From: Hyphomicrobiales bacterium
GTDB lineage: Bacteria > Pseudomonadota > Alphaproteobacteria > Rhizobiales > Beijerinckiaceae
Assembly (NCBI GenBank): GCA_027489835.1
Contig: JAIXZF010000253.1
Location: 1 to 41,993 of the forward strand
DNA length: 41,993 nt
Reading direction: 5' to 3'
Notes under the pieces: generated by a model
Told to the model about the DNA's origin: nothing
The model's database searches: none
The model's input: the letters and a program-made list of their open reading frames with translations, nothing else
Made by a program: the position numbers and the translations under genes
Shown here: one piece after another, positions 34,575-41,993 of the stretch
How the letters are laid out: the number at the start of each line of letters is the position of its first letter
Numbering within the stretch: the first letter of the stretch is position 1

Positions 34575-36322
34575 GCAGCCAGAACCGCAAGATCCTCGTC
34601 GCGGACCTTCTGTGCGGCGCCGGCGGCTCGTCGACAGGCTGCGCACGAGCACTTCGCGAGCTCGGGCTCGACATGGAACTTGTGTGCGTCAACCATTGGC
34701 CCGTCGCGATCGACACGCACCAGCGCAACCATCCGGAGGCTCGGCACTACGTTCAGGACATCGCTTCCGTTCGCCCGCACATCATTGTGCCGGAGGGCTA
34801 TCTCGACCTGCTCATGGCGTCGCCGACGTGCACCCATCACAGCGTCGCCCGGGGCGGCAAGCCAACGTCGGATCAACAGCGCTCCGATCCATGGCACATC
34901 ATCACTTGGCTGACTGAGCTTCGCGTCAGGCGGATCATCATCGAGAACGTCTGGGAGTTCACCGGCTGGGGTCCGGTCGACCCAAACACAGGTAAGCCGA
35001 TCAAGAGCCGCAAGGGTGAGTACTTCAATGCATGGATCGACGTGATCCGGCGTTTGGGCTTTGACCCCGAATGGCGCAAGCTCAATGCGGCCGACTATGG
35101 CGACGCGACGACGCGCCAACGCTTCATCCTCATGGCCCGATCCGACCGCAGGCGCGTGATATGGCCTGCGGCGACGCATACCAGGCCGGGCAACGACAAG
35201 CTCGCACCGTTTCCAGGCCTCAAGCCCTGGCGGCCGGCCCGCGAGATCATCGACTGGTCGAAGAAGGGAAAGTCCATCTTCGGACGGAAGAAGCCGCTGG
35301 CCGCGAAGACGCTGGCGCGCATCGAGGCGGGCGCGGTCAAATTCGGCTGGCCCGAACCCTATCTCGTGATCCTGCGCCGGCACATGGACGGCCGCAGTGT
35401 CGATGCGCCGTTGCCAGCGCTCGCGACCGGCGGGCATGTGGCGCTGGCCCAACCCATCGTTCTTTCGCGTCACTCGGAAGGCGCTCCGCGATCCATCGAC
35501 GAGCCGACGCCGACGCAGGTCGCCAAGCACAGCCACATGCTGATCGAGCCATTCCTTGCGACGGTGGCTCATGGCAGCGACCCGGAGGACCCCACGGCCG
35601 ACATTCGGCGCGCAAAGAGCATCGATCACCCGCTCGGAACAGTGCAGGCCGGCGGCGGCAAGTTCGCGCTCATCTCGCCCTACTACGGATCGGGCTCGGG
35701 CGAGACCTGCACGGACGCCGGCGCCCCTCTTCCGACCATCACTGCCAAGAACCGCTTCGGCCTCGTCGTTCCCGTCACGCAGTCCGGAGGCGGCGCTGGC
35801 GCGCGCCCCTTGGAGCAGCCAGTCCCCACGATGACCACGGCCAAGGGCGGAGAATTCGCACTCGTCATGCCGGTCACCCATGACGACGGCTCCGATCGCG
35901 CGCGCGCTGCAGACGATCCGCTCCCGACGATCACGGGGGCCAACCGCGGCGAACTCGCCTTCATCGTGGCGCAGCATGGCGAGCGGCCCGGCCAAACGCC
36001 CCGCGTGCATGACATCGACCTTCCGGCGCCAACCATCGCCGCCACCGGTCACGTCGATCTCATCGAGCCGGGACAGCACTTCGACATCCTGTTCCGGATG
36101 CTCGAGCCCGAGGAATTGGGCGCGGCAATGGGGTTCGACGACGAAGATCAGATCTATGAGTTCGCCGGCACCAAGACCCAGAAGATCAAGCAGATCGGCA
36201 ATGCCGTCTCGGTCAGGAAGATGCAGGCCTGCGTGCGGTCGATCATGGCGGATGCCGTGCCGGGCCACGGTCGAATCGATGCCGAACCGGCGATCGAGAA
36301 TCTTGCAGAGGACGCTGCATGA
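34571..36322 (+). CDS. Phage C5-cytosine DNA methyltransferase with internal repeats
   Basis: 583 residues. Transfers a methyl group from SAM to cytosine C5. Motif I DLLCGAGGSSTG (12-23), motif IV with the nucleophile in MASPTCTHHS (Cys87), motif VI ENV (125-127), motif VIII TRQRFI (181-186), and C-terminal motifs RMLEPEELGAAMGF (509-522) and QIGNAVSVR (541-549) are all present. Cys87 is preceded by Thr rather than forming the usual Pro-Cys pair, as in other phage members with THHS. The target-recognition region (about 267-500) is built of about seven imperfect 30-40-residue repeats around PLPTIT, each followed by a strand ending in P. Likely protects phage DNA from host restriction. No partner restriction enzyme is nearby. 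Confidence 0.92.
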   Translation: MSSQNRKILVADLLCGAGGSSTGCARALRELGLDMELVCVNHWPVAIDTHQRNHPEARHYVQDIASVRPHIIVPEGYLDLLMASPTCTHHSVARGGKPTSDQQRSDPWHIITWLTELRVRRIIIENVWEFTGWGPVDPNTGKPIKSRKGEYFNAWIDVIRRLGFDPEWRKLNAADYGDATTRQRFILMARSDRRRVIWPAATHTRPGNDKLAPFPGLKPWRPAREIIDWSKKGKSIFGRKKPLAAKTLARIEAGAVKFGWPEPYLVILRRHMDGRSVDAPLPALATGGHVALAQPIVLSRHSEGAPRSIDEPTPTQVAKHSHMLIEPFLATVAHGSDPEDPTADIRRAKSIDHPLGTVQAGGGKFALISPYYGSGSGETCTDAGAPLPTITAKNRFGLVVPVTQSGGGAGARPLEQPVPTMTTAKGGEFALVMPVTHDDGSDRARAADDPLPTITGANRGELAFIVAQHGERPGQTPRVHDIDLPAPTIAATGHVDLIEPGQHFDILFRMLEPEELGAAMGFDDEDQIYEFAGTKTQKIKQIGNAVSVRKMQACVRSIMADAVPGHGRIDAEPAIENLAEDAA

Positions 36323-36537
36323 CCGATCCGCCACCCACAGGAGACGAATGCACCTGCGGATCGTGCGAGCAGGCCCGCCGACGGTCTTCGGACGGCCGCT
36401 GCCGCGCATGCGACGGAACGGGCGTCGTGCTCTCCGCTCTCGGCGCGCCGCGCCCATGCTCCCGATGCCGCAGTGACGACTTCCGCGGATGGTCCGCCCA
36501 GCTTCAACCACCATTGGAGGTTCCACACGATGAGTGA
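36319..36537 (+). CDS. Small DnaJ-type zinc-ribbon phage protein
   Basis: 72 residues with CTCGSC (12-17) and CRACDGTGVV then PCSRC, a DnaJ-like CxxCxGxG zinc site. Probably a small nucleic-acid or protein-binding factor. The ATG overlaps the methyltransferase stop by four bases; the end overlaps the next gene by eight. Confidence 0.65.
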   Translation: MTDPPPTGDECTCGSCEQARRRSSDGRCRACDGTGVVLSALGAPRPCSRCRSDDFRGWSAQLQPPLEVPHDE

Positions 36538-36949
36538 CCTGCAACATCTGCCCAAGCTCTCGACATTCCTGAAGGTGCTTTCGGCTGACCTGACCCAGCA
36601 CGCGCTGGCTCTTCAGGCTTATCCTGCCGGCGCCGTTGCGGAGGTGGCCCCGAACCTTGAGGTGATCGTGCAAGGCGTCGTGGCGCTGGAAGCGAGGGTC
36701 GAGCAGCTCGAAGCCGTCGCGGCCGATCTCGGCATCCTCGATGACGCCGGCGCCGATCGACCCGAGCCGGACTGCAATGATCGGCCGGCGATCGAGATCA
36801 CGGCCGCCGGCTATGCAGCGCTCGGTGACGCGCCCCAGGCTGGCACGGTTGTGTCGTTTGCCAGGGCGCGAAAGGCCGCGGAGCAGCGCAGGCTGCAACT
36901 GGCGATCGACAGGATGGGCAACAGCGACCCGCCTGGCAGCATTGCCTAG
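36530..36949 (+). CDS. Phage protein of unknown function
   Basis: 139 residues from ATG at 36530, chosen because GGAGG (36516-36520) lies nine bases upstream. The middle is helical (LEVIVQGVVALEARVEQLEAV) and the C-terminus basic (FARARKAAEQRRLQLAID). I recognise no family. It is the last gene of the early-type run; an 89-base gap follows, probably with the promoter of the lysis genes. Confidence 0.65.
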   Translation: MSDLQHLPKLSTFLKVLSADLTQHALALQAYPAGAVAEVAPNLEVIVQGVVALEARVEQLEAVAADLGILDDAGADRPEPDCNDRPAIEITAAGYAALGDAPQAGTVVSFARARKAAEQRRLQLAIDRMGNSDPPGSIA

Positions 36950-37038
36950 CGGCCCTCGCCTTGCCGCGCCCCCCGCAAAGAGGTAATTTGCTCCCATACC
37001 GCGCATGAGGCGCCGAACCCGGACCGGGTAAGCGCACC

Positions 37039-37806
37039 ATGGCGGGCTCCTCCTCCGCATCCTCGACGCCCTCACCCGCCCGTCACGCGACCGTGCTGGA
37101 CATCCAGCGCGCGCTGGTGTCGCACGGTTATCAGCCCGGACCCCTTGATGGGGCATGGGGAGCGCGCACCGACGGTGCCCTCCGGCAGTTCCAGCGCGAC
37201 CGCGGCCTCATCGTTGACGGCATCGTCGGCCCGCGCACCAAGCTCGCGCTCTGGCCCAATCTGGTCGCGAGCCGCATCGCCGTGGCCGCCCCCAGCGTGC
37301 CGCTCTGGCTGACGCTTGCCATCGCCGAGATCGGCCAGCGCGAGGCCTCGGGGCGCGACTCCAACCGCCGCATCATCGCCTACCGCACCCTTGGCAGAAC
37401 GACCAGCGACGCTGCGACCGAGGATGGTTCCAGGCCATGGTGCGCGGACTTCGCCAACGCAATGCTTGAGGTCGCCGGCGTGCCCGGCACGCGTTCCGGC
37501 CTTGCGCGCAGCTTCGAGCGATCGCCGGAATTCGTCCGCCTCGCCGGCCCGGCGCTCGGCGCCATCACCACCTTCTGGCGCGGTGCCAAGGCCAGCGGCA
37601 AGGGCCATGTCAACTTCTATGCCGGCCAGCTGTCCAGCGGGCGCATCATCGGCGTCGGCGGCAATCAGAGCGACGCGGCGACCGCGGCCGAATACGGCAC
37701 AGCGCGCCTCGTCGCCTACTGGTGGCCGCGCTCCGCTCCAGCGCCGGCCATCGGCCATACGCCTCCCATTATTCGGCCCACTGCCCGCGAGGGCCGCGAA
37801 ACCTGA
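37039..37806 (+). CDS. Endolysin: peptidoglycan-binding domain plus TIGR02594-type hydrolase
   Basis: 255 residues. Residues about 17-72 form a PG_binding_1 domain (VLDIQRALVSHGYQPGPLDG, then ALRQFQRDRGLIVDGIVGP). Residues about 88-225 resemble the TIGR02594 family of NlpC/P60-like cysteine peptidases, with probable nucleophile Cys135 (RPWCADFAN), His190 (GKGHVNFYAG) and the GGNQ motif (207-210). It would cut peptidoglycan at the end of the phage cycle. No signal peptide, so it needs the holin that follows. A weak GGGTAAG precedes the ATG. Confidence 0.85.
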   Translation: MAGSSSASSTPSPARHATVLDIQRALVSHGYQPGPLDGAWGARTDGALRQFQRDRGLIVDGIVGPRTKLALWPNLVASRIAVAAPSVPLWLTLAIAEIGQREASGRDSNRRIIAYRTLGRTTSDAATEDGSRPWCADFANAMLEVAGVPGTRSGLARSFERSPEFVRLAGPALGAITTFWRGAKASGKGHVNFYAGQLSSGRIIGVGGNQSDAATAAEYGTARLVAYWWPRSAPAPAIGHTPPIIRPTAREGRET

Positions 37807-37847
37807 TCTCCGTCCGGGCGGATCCCGGTTGAACGAAGGAACATGCC

Positions 37848-38123
37848 ATGTCGAACGACACCAGCCGCACCATGAGGGCGAAAGTGAAGGTCGGGGCGGT
37901 CACGCCGTACCCGAATGCCAGCGGGGAAGTCACGCAGGAAATCCTGCATTTCCACGGGGTCGCGGCGACCAAGTACCCCGCCGACGGCAGCGACGAGGAC
38001 AACACCTTCGCCAAGTTCTCGCCTTCGCTGAACCTGCAGCTTCACCTCGCCAATCCGGCGCTGATCGGCAGGTTCAAGCCGGGCGACACCTTCTACATCG
38101 ACTTCACCCCCGCGCCGGGCTGA
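37848..38123 (+). CDS. Small conserved phage protein
   Basis: 91 residues. The pattern RAKVKVGAVTPYPN, then EILHFHGVAATKYPADGSDE and FKPGDTFYIDFTPA is shared by small proteins near lysis genes of many alphaproteobacterial phages, as I recall; function unknown, probably a compact beta-barrel. GAAGGA (37835-37840) lies seven bases before the ATG at 37848. Confidence 0.7.
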   Translation: MSNDTSRTMRAKVKVGAVTPYPNASGEVTQEILHFHGVAATKYPADGSDEDNTFAKFSPSLNLQLHLANPALIGRFKPGDTFYIDFTPAPG

Positions 38124-38179
38124 TCCGTCGCGCCTGCATCCACCAGCCGGCCCGGCCGGCCCAACCCGAAAGGTCACCC

Positions 38180-38638
38180 ATGTCTGCCCTACGAAAACTG
38201 CTCCCCGCTGCGATCCTGCTTCTGGTCCTCGGCCCCTTCGTCATGCCTGCGTTCGCTCAGGCCGCGTCCTCGACATCCGTGGTCATCCCGTGGGGAGACT
38301 GGGCCGCAGCCGCGCTGATGACCGTGTCGGCCGTCGTCCTCCCGGTCATCACCTGGGGCCTTCGCCTGCTGCCCGAGCAGTTGCAGTCGCTGGTCCGAAC
38401 TGCGCAGGTCGAGCAGCTGCTCGCGAAGGCGGTTTCCTATGGCATCAACGCAACCGCGGGAGCCGCGCAAGGCAGGTCGCTGACGGTCGACATCGGCTCG
38501 GAGGTCGCGCGCCACGCCGTTGGCTACACCATCGAGCAGGGCCCGCGCTGGGTCGAGGCGTGGCTCGGCGGGCAGGAGGGAATCCGAAAGCGGATCATCG
38601 CCCGTCTGGACGTCATGCCGACGGCGGCGCTGCAATGA
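38180..38638 (+). CDS. Probable holin-like membrane protein
   Basis: 152 residues. A signal-peptide-like start (LLPAAILLLVLGPFVMPAFA, cleavage likely after AQA) is followed by one clear membrane helix (WAAAALMTVSAVVLPVITWGL) and an amphipathic helical tail (LLAKAVSYGINATAGAAQG). This fits phage holins of the LLH group in layout, and position in the lysis block supports it. GAAAGG lies six bases before ATG 38180. The role as holin is inferred. Confidence 0.6.
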   Translation: MSALRKLLPAAILLLVLGPFVMPAFAQAASSTSVVIPWGDWAAAALMTVSAVVLPVITWGLRLLPEQLQSLVRTAQVEQLLAKAVSYGINATAGAAQGRSLTVDIGSEVARHAVGYTIEQGPRWVEAWLGGQEGIRKRIIARLDVMPTAALQ

Positions 38639-38736
38639 GCCGCCGCGCGCCCGGCTGGATAGCGCTCGCGATCGTGGCGCTGTTCGCGCTCGTGATCGCG
38701 TCGCAGGCGATCATGCTGGGGTTCGCCTCCCGGTGA
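38635..38736 (+). CDS. 33-residue single-helix membrane peptide (phage lysis block)
   Basis: MSRRAPGWIALAIVALFALV and the rest form one membrane helix with a basic start. ATG at 38635 overlaps the preceding stop (ATGA), and its stop overlaps the GTG of the next gene. It may be a second small holin or antiholin. Too short for a family assignment. Confidence 0.5.
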   Translation: MSRRAPGWIALAIVALFALVIASQAIMLGFASR

Positions 38737-38984
38737 GCGCCATCTTCGCAGCCATCGCGAAGCTGTTCGTGGACGCCTTCGGCAAGGCGCTGCTCGAGAT
38801 CTGGGCCGATGCCCGGCGCGAGCGGCTTGCCAACGATCTGGGGGCGGCCCGGGCACAACATCAACTCGACCAACAAGTCATGGGAGCGGCAGATGACCAG
38901 GCCCGTATCAATGCAGCGCATCGCGGTGGCGCTCGCGGCGTCGCTGACGCTCTTGCTGAGCGCCTGTCAGCACCAGGGCGCTAA
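38733..38984 (+). CDS. Putative i-spanin (Rz-like)
   Basis: 83 residues from GTG at 38733. An N-terminal hydrophobic or amphipathic helix (IFAAIAKLFVDAFGKALLEI) is followed by a charged coiled-coil-like tail (RRERLANDLGAARAQHQLDQ). That layout, and the lipoprotein gene nested in its 3' end, suggest an Rz/Rz1 spanin pair that joins inner and outer membranes at lysis. The membrane anchor is weak, so this stays tentative. Confidence 0.5.
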   Translation: MSAIFAAIAKLFVDAFGKALLEIWADARRERLANDLGAARAQHQLDQQVMGAADDQARINAAHRGGARGVADALAERLSAPGR

Positions 38985-39189
38985 CCTCCAATGGGGATCG
39001 GTCGCGCGGGAAGTTGGGCGCCAGGCAGCATGGGCCCCGGCCTGCCCGACGCCGACCGAGCGCCAGAAGCTCGTGACGATCAAGGCGGAGCTCGAAGCCG
39101 CGATCGCGGCCGGCGCGGCGCCCGATACCTTGGCATCGGAGTGGGACCGGCTCGACTCCGCCTCCCGAGCCTGCCGCGGCCAGCGCTGA
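38893..39189 (+). CDS. Lipoprotein nested in the Rz-like gene (Rz1-like o-spanin)
   Basis: 98 residues from ATG at 38893, with GGGAG (38882-38886) six bases before it. A signal (QRIAVALAASLTLLLSAC) ends in a perfect lipobox with Cys25. The first 92 bases overlap the preceding gene in another frame, the classic Rz/Rz1 layout. The mature part is rather long and has a coiled segment (LVTIKAELEAAIAAG) and three more cysteines, so some other phage lipoprotein is possible. Confidence 0.65.
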   Translation: MTRPVSMQRIAVALAASLTLLLSACQHQGANLQWGSVAREVGRQAAWAPACPTPTERQKLVTIKAELEAAIAAGAAPDTLASEWDRLDSASRACRGQR

Positions 39190-39590
39190 TGCCGTACCTG
39201 TTTCCGTCCAAGCCCGGCCGCATCCTCGAATGGGAGCACGGGCTCATCATGCTCGCCATCGGCCTCGTCCTGATGCTGCCGGACCCGACCATGGTCGGGC
39301 CGCTGTTCGAGCCGCTGCTCGACATCATGCCCGAGAAGGCGTGGGCTGCCCTGATGTTCGTGATGGGCGTGATCCGCTGCGCGGCGCTCGTGGTCAACGG
39401 TCTGGCTCCGACGGGCTCGCCGCTGGCGCGCATGGCGGTTTCGCTGATGGCGGCTCCCATCTGGGCGCTGGCCTCCTACACCTTCCTGCTCGCGGCTCCG
39501 GTCGGGCTGTGGGCGGCGTCCGTCTACGTCGTGCTCGCCGGGTTCGAGCTGAAGATCATGTGGTCCGCTGCGCGGGATCTGAAGGGCTGA
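39189..39590 (+). CDS. Phage integral membrane protein
   Basis: 133 residues with about four membrane helices (LIMLAIGLVLMLP, WAALMFVMGVIRCAALVV, MAAPIWALASYTFLLA, LWAASVYVVLAGFELKIMW). ATG at 39189 shares its first base with the previous stop. It sits in the lysis block; similar proteins are common there but unnamed. A holin-associated role is possible. Confidence 0.65.
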   Translation: MPYLFPSKPGRILEWEHGLIMLAIGLVLMLPDPTMVGPLFEPLLDIMPEKAWAALMFVMGVIRCAALVVNGLAPTGSPLARMAVSLMAAPIWALASYTFLLAAPVGLWAASVYVVLAGFELKIMWSAARDLKG

Positions 39591-39595
39591 GCCTC

Positions 39596-39808
39596 ATGAA
39601 CTGGACTCCTGAGGTTTGGGTCGCCTTCATCACCGTCGCGGGCGCCATCGTCACGGCCGCCTTCGCGCTGCTGAAGCCGACGAGCAAGGACGAGCCGACC
39701 AAGGCGCCCGTCATTCTCATGCGCTTCGACGCGGAGCACGTGCCCACGGCGCGCGCGCTCGACAACATCCAGCGCATCGCCGATGGTGTTGAAGAACGCC
39801 GACCGTGA
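39596..39808 (+). CDS. Small single-pass phage membrane protein
   Basis: 70 residues. N-terminal helix WVAFITVAGAIVTAAFALL, then a soluble charged tail with ILMRFDAEHVPTARALDNIQ. No family recognised. It is the last gene of the phage block; GC content falls right after its stop, marking the block's end. Confidence 0.6.
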   Translation: MNWTPEVWVAFITVAGAIVTAAFALLKPTSKDEPTKAPVILMRFDAEHVPTARALDNIQRIADGVEERRP

Positions 39809-39910
39809 CCCCCGCGAGAGGTCTGGAACTGGGTTACATGGTGGGCAACATAAGAGAGGCATAGGCCTAAAGAATATCTATACATAACAAATACTTAGAT
39901 TTTTGCGAGC

Positions 39911-39939
39911 GTTCGATACGAATCCCGCCCTGTCCGCCA
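39911..39939 (+). other. tRNA-Ser-like 3' end, possible phage attachment site
   Basis: ACGAATCCCGCCCTGTCCG followed by CCA (to 39939) closely resembles the T-arm, acceptor strand and CCA of alphaproteobacterial tRNA-Ser. The rest of the tRNA is absent upstream, where AT-rich phage-edge sequence lies. A partial tRNA 3' end right after the last phage gene is what an attachment-site copy looks like. The T-loop is imperfect, and no matching partner copy is in the window. Confidence 0.45.
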
Positions 39940-40469
39940 TTTGCCCCTGATTTCGTAAAACTGCGGCCTGCTGCGTTCGAAGACGGCCCGTCAGCTGATA
40001 ACCTGACCATTCAAGGCAATTTCCGGCGCTGGTCCAGTTACATCGCGATCTTGTTGATGCCGAGCAAGAGATCGCGCAGAGAAGCCGCAATCGGAAAGCC
40101 TTAGCCTCTGTCGCTGTGATGGGCGCGCAAGCGTCCTTCAATGAAGTCTGCCGGATCTGGCAGGAGTTCTCCTTTGCCCACGGCGCTGGGCAGGTGGACG
40201 CCGCCGGCCTGTTCAACGCCGGCCTCGACGGCGGCAAGTGCGGCGACAGGAGACTTTGCTCAGGCAAGCCCCGCTACGGCATCCGCTGGTGGGCTCTGCC
40301 GCCCGGGCAAACGAGGGTCACAGCAAAGTGTAGCGTCCGGTGGCTTCGCATATTGGCGGACTTCGCTATGTATCGGCGTCAGGAGTTGCAGACATTCGCG
40401 CCGTGTCCGTGGTTGGACCCCGCGGGGACCGCAGCCGTAGATGGCTTGCGCGACGAAGGAGGGACTGCA
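39940..40469. other. Intergenic stretch between phage block and chromosomal-type genes
   Basis: About 530 bases with no gene I can support. Open frames such as that from 40116 upstream of the Tat protein have no recognisable content before 40470. It probably contains the promoter of the next operon. Confidence 0.45.
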
Positions 40470-40970
40470 TTGATCCATGAACCTATGAGCCGTCGTGACT
40501 TTGTAACGATGGGCTTGGTCGCTGGCGGCGCTGCGCTGCTGACCAGAGCACCCGGCTTCATCTCGCCGGCCCGGGCGCAAGGCCTCCCTCCGACGCCGAC
40601 GATGCGGGGCGGCGCCAACAATTACATCCCCGGTGCGGCCATCGTTCCGCGCATCGGAAAGGGCGGCTTCTGGATGTCGGGCACTGTGCGGCGGGCTGGC
40701 GATGGCGCGCCGCTCGCCGGCATGCGTGTTCAGATCTGGGCGCACACCACCGAGGGACGCGAAGATGACCCGCATAGCCACGGAGCGACACTGACCGGTC
40801 CGGACGGCGTATTCCGGCTCGAGATGCCTCAGATCGTTCCGGCCTTCGGGCAGGCGCATGGGCATCTCGCCTTTGAAGGCGACGGCTTTAAGACCGTCTT
40901 CCTGCGTCCTGTCATGGCCAGTGCGCGCGATACGAGCCTCAGCGCCCACTTCGTGCTTCAACCGGTCTGA
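40470..40970 (+). CDS. Tat-exported intradiol ring-cleavage dioxygenase-like protein
   Basis: 166 residues. The start is taken as TTG at 40470 because AAGGAGGG (40456-40463) lies six bases upstream; ATG at 40485 is the fallback. A twin-arginine signal (SRRDFVTMGLVAGGAALL, then cleavage after ARAQ) sends it folded to the periplasm. The mature part (GTVRRAGDGAPLAGMRVQIW, THSHGATLTGPDG-like HSHGATLTGPDGVFRLEMP, then HGHLAFEGDGFKTVFLRP) has the beta-sandwich pattern of intradiol dioxygenases. The second Tyr and His of the iron site of true catechol dioxygenases are not obvious, so activity is uncertain. The next gene follows after 5 bases and may be its partner. Confidence 0.75.
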   Translation: MIHEPMSRRDFVTMGLVAGGAALLTRAPGFISPARAQGLPPTPTMRGGANNYIPGAAIVPRIGKGGFWMSGTVRRAGDGAPLAGMRVQIWAHTTEGREDDPHSHGATLTGPDGVFRLEMPQIVPAFGQAHGHLAFEGDGFKTVFLRPVMASARDTSLSAHFVLQPV

Positions 40971-40975
40971 GCCGT

Positions 40976-41602
40976 ATGAAGTCATCGCGCGCGGCGCCCG
41001 TCCGCGCCGCCCTGGTCTGGGCCGGTCTGGCGACAGCTGTCGCGGCGCCGCTGGGCATCGCAGCGATGAGCCCGCTGCTGGCATGGCGTGATCCGGTGTA
41101 CATCGCGTCCGGCTTCGCCGGCATCCTGGCGCTCTGCCTTGTCCTGATGCAGCCATTGCTGGCGGGTGGACAGCTGCCGGGCCTGCCCGCGAAGCCTGGC
41201 CGGCTCATCCACCGCTGGGCGGGGGCCGGGCTGGTCGCCATGGTCGTCGCCCATGTCGCAGGGCTGTGGCTGACGAGCGCTCCCGACGTCATCGACGCGC
41301 TGCTCTTTCAATCGCCGACACCGTTCTCCGTCTGGGGCGTTGTCGCCATGTGGGCCGTCTTCGCAGCCGCCTTGCTGGCGATCCTGCGAGGTCCCCTGCG
41401 CATCCGTCCGAGAATCTGGCGCCTCGGCCATTCGGGCCTGGCGGTGTCGATCGCGGTGGGCAGCGTGATTCACGCGATGCTGGTCGACGGCGCGATGGGG
41501 CAATGGTCCAAGGCGGCGCTCTGCCTGCTTGTGCTCGCTGCCCTGATCAAGGTTCTGGCCGATCTGCGCACATGGAAGCTCATCAGGCGGCCCAATGCGT
41601 GA
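40976..41602 (+). CDS. Ferric reductase-like transmembrane protein
   Basis: 208 residues with about six membrane helices and histidines placed as haem ligands: RLIHRWAGAG, VVAHVAGLWL, RLGHSGLAVS and SVIHAMLVDG. This is the ferric-reductase/YedZ-type cytochrome b domain, which passes electrons across the inner membrane. It starts 5 bases after the Tat-exported dioxygenase-like gene, so the two are probably one operon with a periplasmic redox job. Confidence 0.82.
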   Translation: MKSSRAAPVRAALVWAGLATAVAAPLGIAAMSPLLAWRDPVYIASGFAGILALCLVLMQPLLAGGQLPGLPAKPGRLIHRWAGAGLVAMVVAHVAGLWLTSAPDVIDALLFQSPTPFSVWGVVAMWAVFAAALLAILRGPLRIRPRIWRLGHSGLAVSIAVGSVIHAMLVDGAMGQWSKAALCLLVLAALIKVLADLRTWKLIRRPNA

Positions 41603-41820
41603 ACCAGCGCTTCGCTGCGGGCGACACCTGCGATAGAAGACGCGGCCGGCAGCTTGGCAATCCGGCCAAGGCTGGCCGCCATCGCCGCAACTCGGCAGCC
41701 GGCACGGCCCCGACGCCAACCTGCGAACCGACATGCGGGCAACCAACGCGGCGCGTTGTGGTTCAGTGGTCGAACGGTGCAGCCGGCTTTACGGGTGCCG
41801 CTCTCATATCTGAGGATTCC

Positions 41821-41993
41821 ATGCCGTCGATCGTCTCCGTCCGTAATCTGAGGAAGACCTATACCTCCGGCTTCGAGGCGCTGAAGTCCGTCAATCTGGA
41901 CATCGAGGAAGGCGAGATCATCGCGCTGCTCGGCCCGAACGGCGCCGGCAAGACGACGCTGATCTCCACCATCTGCGGGATCGTGCAGCCGAG
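41821..41993 (+). CDS. ABC transporter ATP-binding protein, 5' part only
   Basis: The first 57 codons lie in the window: MPSIVSVRNLRKTYTSGFEA, LKSVNLDIEEGEIIALLGPN and then GAGKTTLISTICGI, with a perfect Walker A (GPNGAGKTT). The layout is that of ABC-2-type exporter ATPases. GAGGA lies just upstream of ATG 41821. It runs off the right edge. Confidence 0.93.
   Translation, partial: MPSIVSVRNLRKTYTSGFEALKSVNLDIEEGEIIALLGPNGAGKTTLISTICGIVQP

Noticed and set aside
34436..37156. Minus-strand open frame of 906 codons
   Set aside because: Antisense to the nuclease-like and methyltransferase genes, whose motifs are intact on the plus strand. No domain is seen in the minus frame.

Overview
The window is GC-rich (most genes strongly favour G/C third positions) and looks like accessory DNA of an alphaproteobacterium, probably Hyphomicrobiales or a relative. 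The clues are the DUF3489/DUF2924/large serine recombinase trio, the phage methyltransferase and MmcB-like nuclease types, and a tRNA-Ser 3' end of alphaproteobacterial type. I cannot name the genus.

Layout. (1) 1-4822, minus strand: a giant phage polyvalent protein, running off the left edge and cut at its N-terminal side by an IS3-family remnant (4823-5310). (2) 5.3-6.2 kb: gene-poor debris. (3) 6.2-19.0 kb: a complete type I-C CRISPR-Cas locus, cas3-cas5-cas8-cas7-cas4-cas1-cas2, a leader, and an array of 70 repeats (hand count), the last three degenerate. (4) 19.0-21.8 kb, minus strand: large serine recombinase, DUF2924 and DUF3489 proteins. (5) 21.8-31.9 kb: a patchwork of IS3 fragments, an RTX protein with a lipoprotein, a DUF5681 protein, a ParB-domain DNA methyltransferase and a repeat-rich non-coding stretch. 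(6) 31.9-39.8 kb, plus strand: a tightly overlapping phage block (zinc-finger, ADP-ribosyltransferase-like, ASCH, nuclease, cytosine methyltransferase and lysis genes), ending near a tRNA-Ser-like 3' end. (7) 40.4-42.0 kb: ordinary chromosomal-type genes (Tat-exported intradiol-dioxygenase-like protein, ferric-reductase-like membrane protein, start of an ABC ATPase).

The most notable signal lies in the unusual 318-bp gap between cas3 and cas5 (8517-8834). It holds, in order: a promoter-like pair (-35 TTGAAG, -10 TATGAC); a small ORF for a 33-residue basic, single-helix membrane peptide; one solitary degenerate CRISPR repeat with the stem-loop and 3' tag kept; and a spacer-like stretch. The first 17 nt of that stretch match the promoter at 15 of 17 positions, next to a TTC PAM, with one mismatch at crRNA position 6 (a flipped-out base). 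This is the architecture of a CRISPR-regulated toxin-antitoxin (CreTA): Cascade guided by the crRNA-like antitoxin would repress the toxin and make the host dependent on its CRISPR effector. A perfect 11-bp hairpin follows and covers the likely cas5 ribosome-binding site.

Working together: Cas5c (no cas6 is present) would process both the array transcript and the solitary-repeat RNA. Cas5-Cas8-Cas7 plus an internally started Cas11 form Cascade, Cas3 degrades targets, and Cas4-Cas1-Cas2 acquire spacers at the leader side. The CRISPR locus lies between two phage-derived blocks, and IS3 orfB remnants mark most junctions, which suggests IS-mediated assembly.
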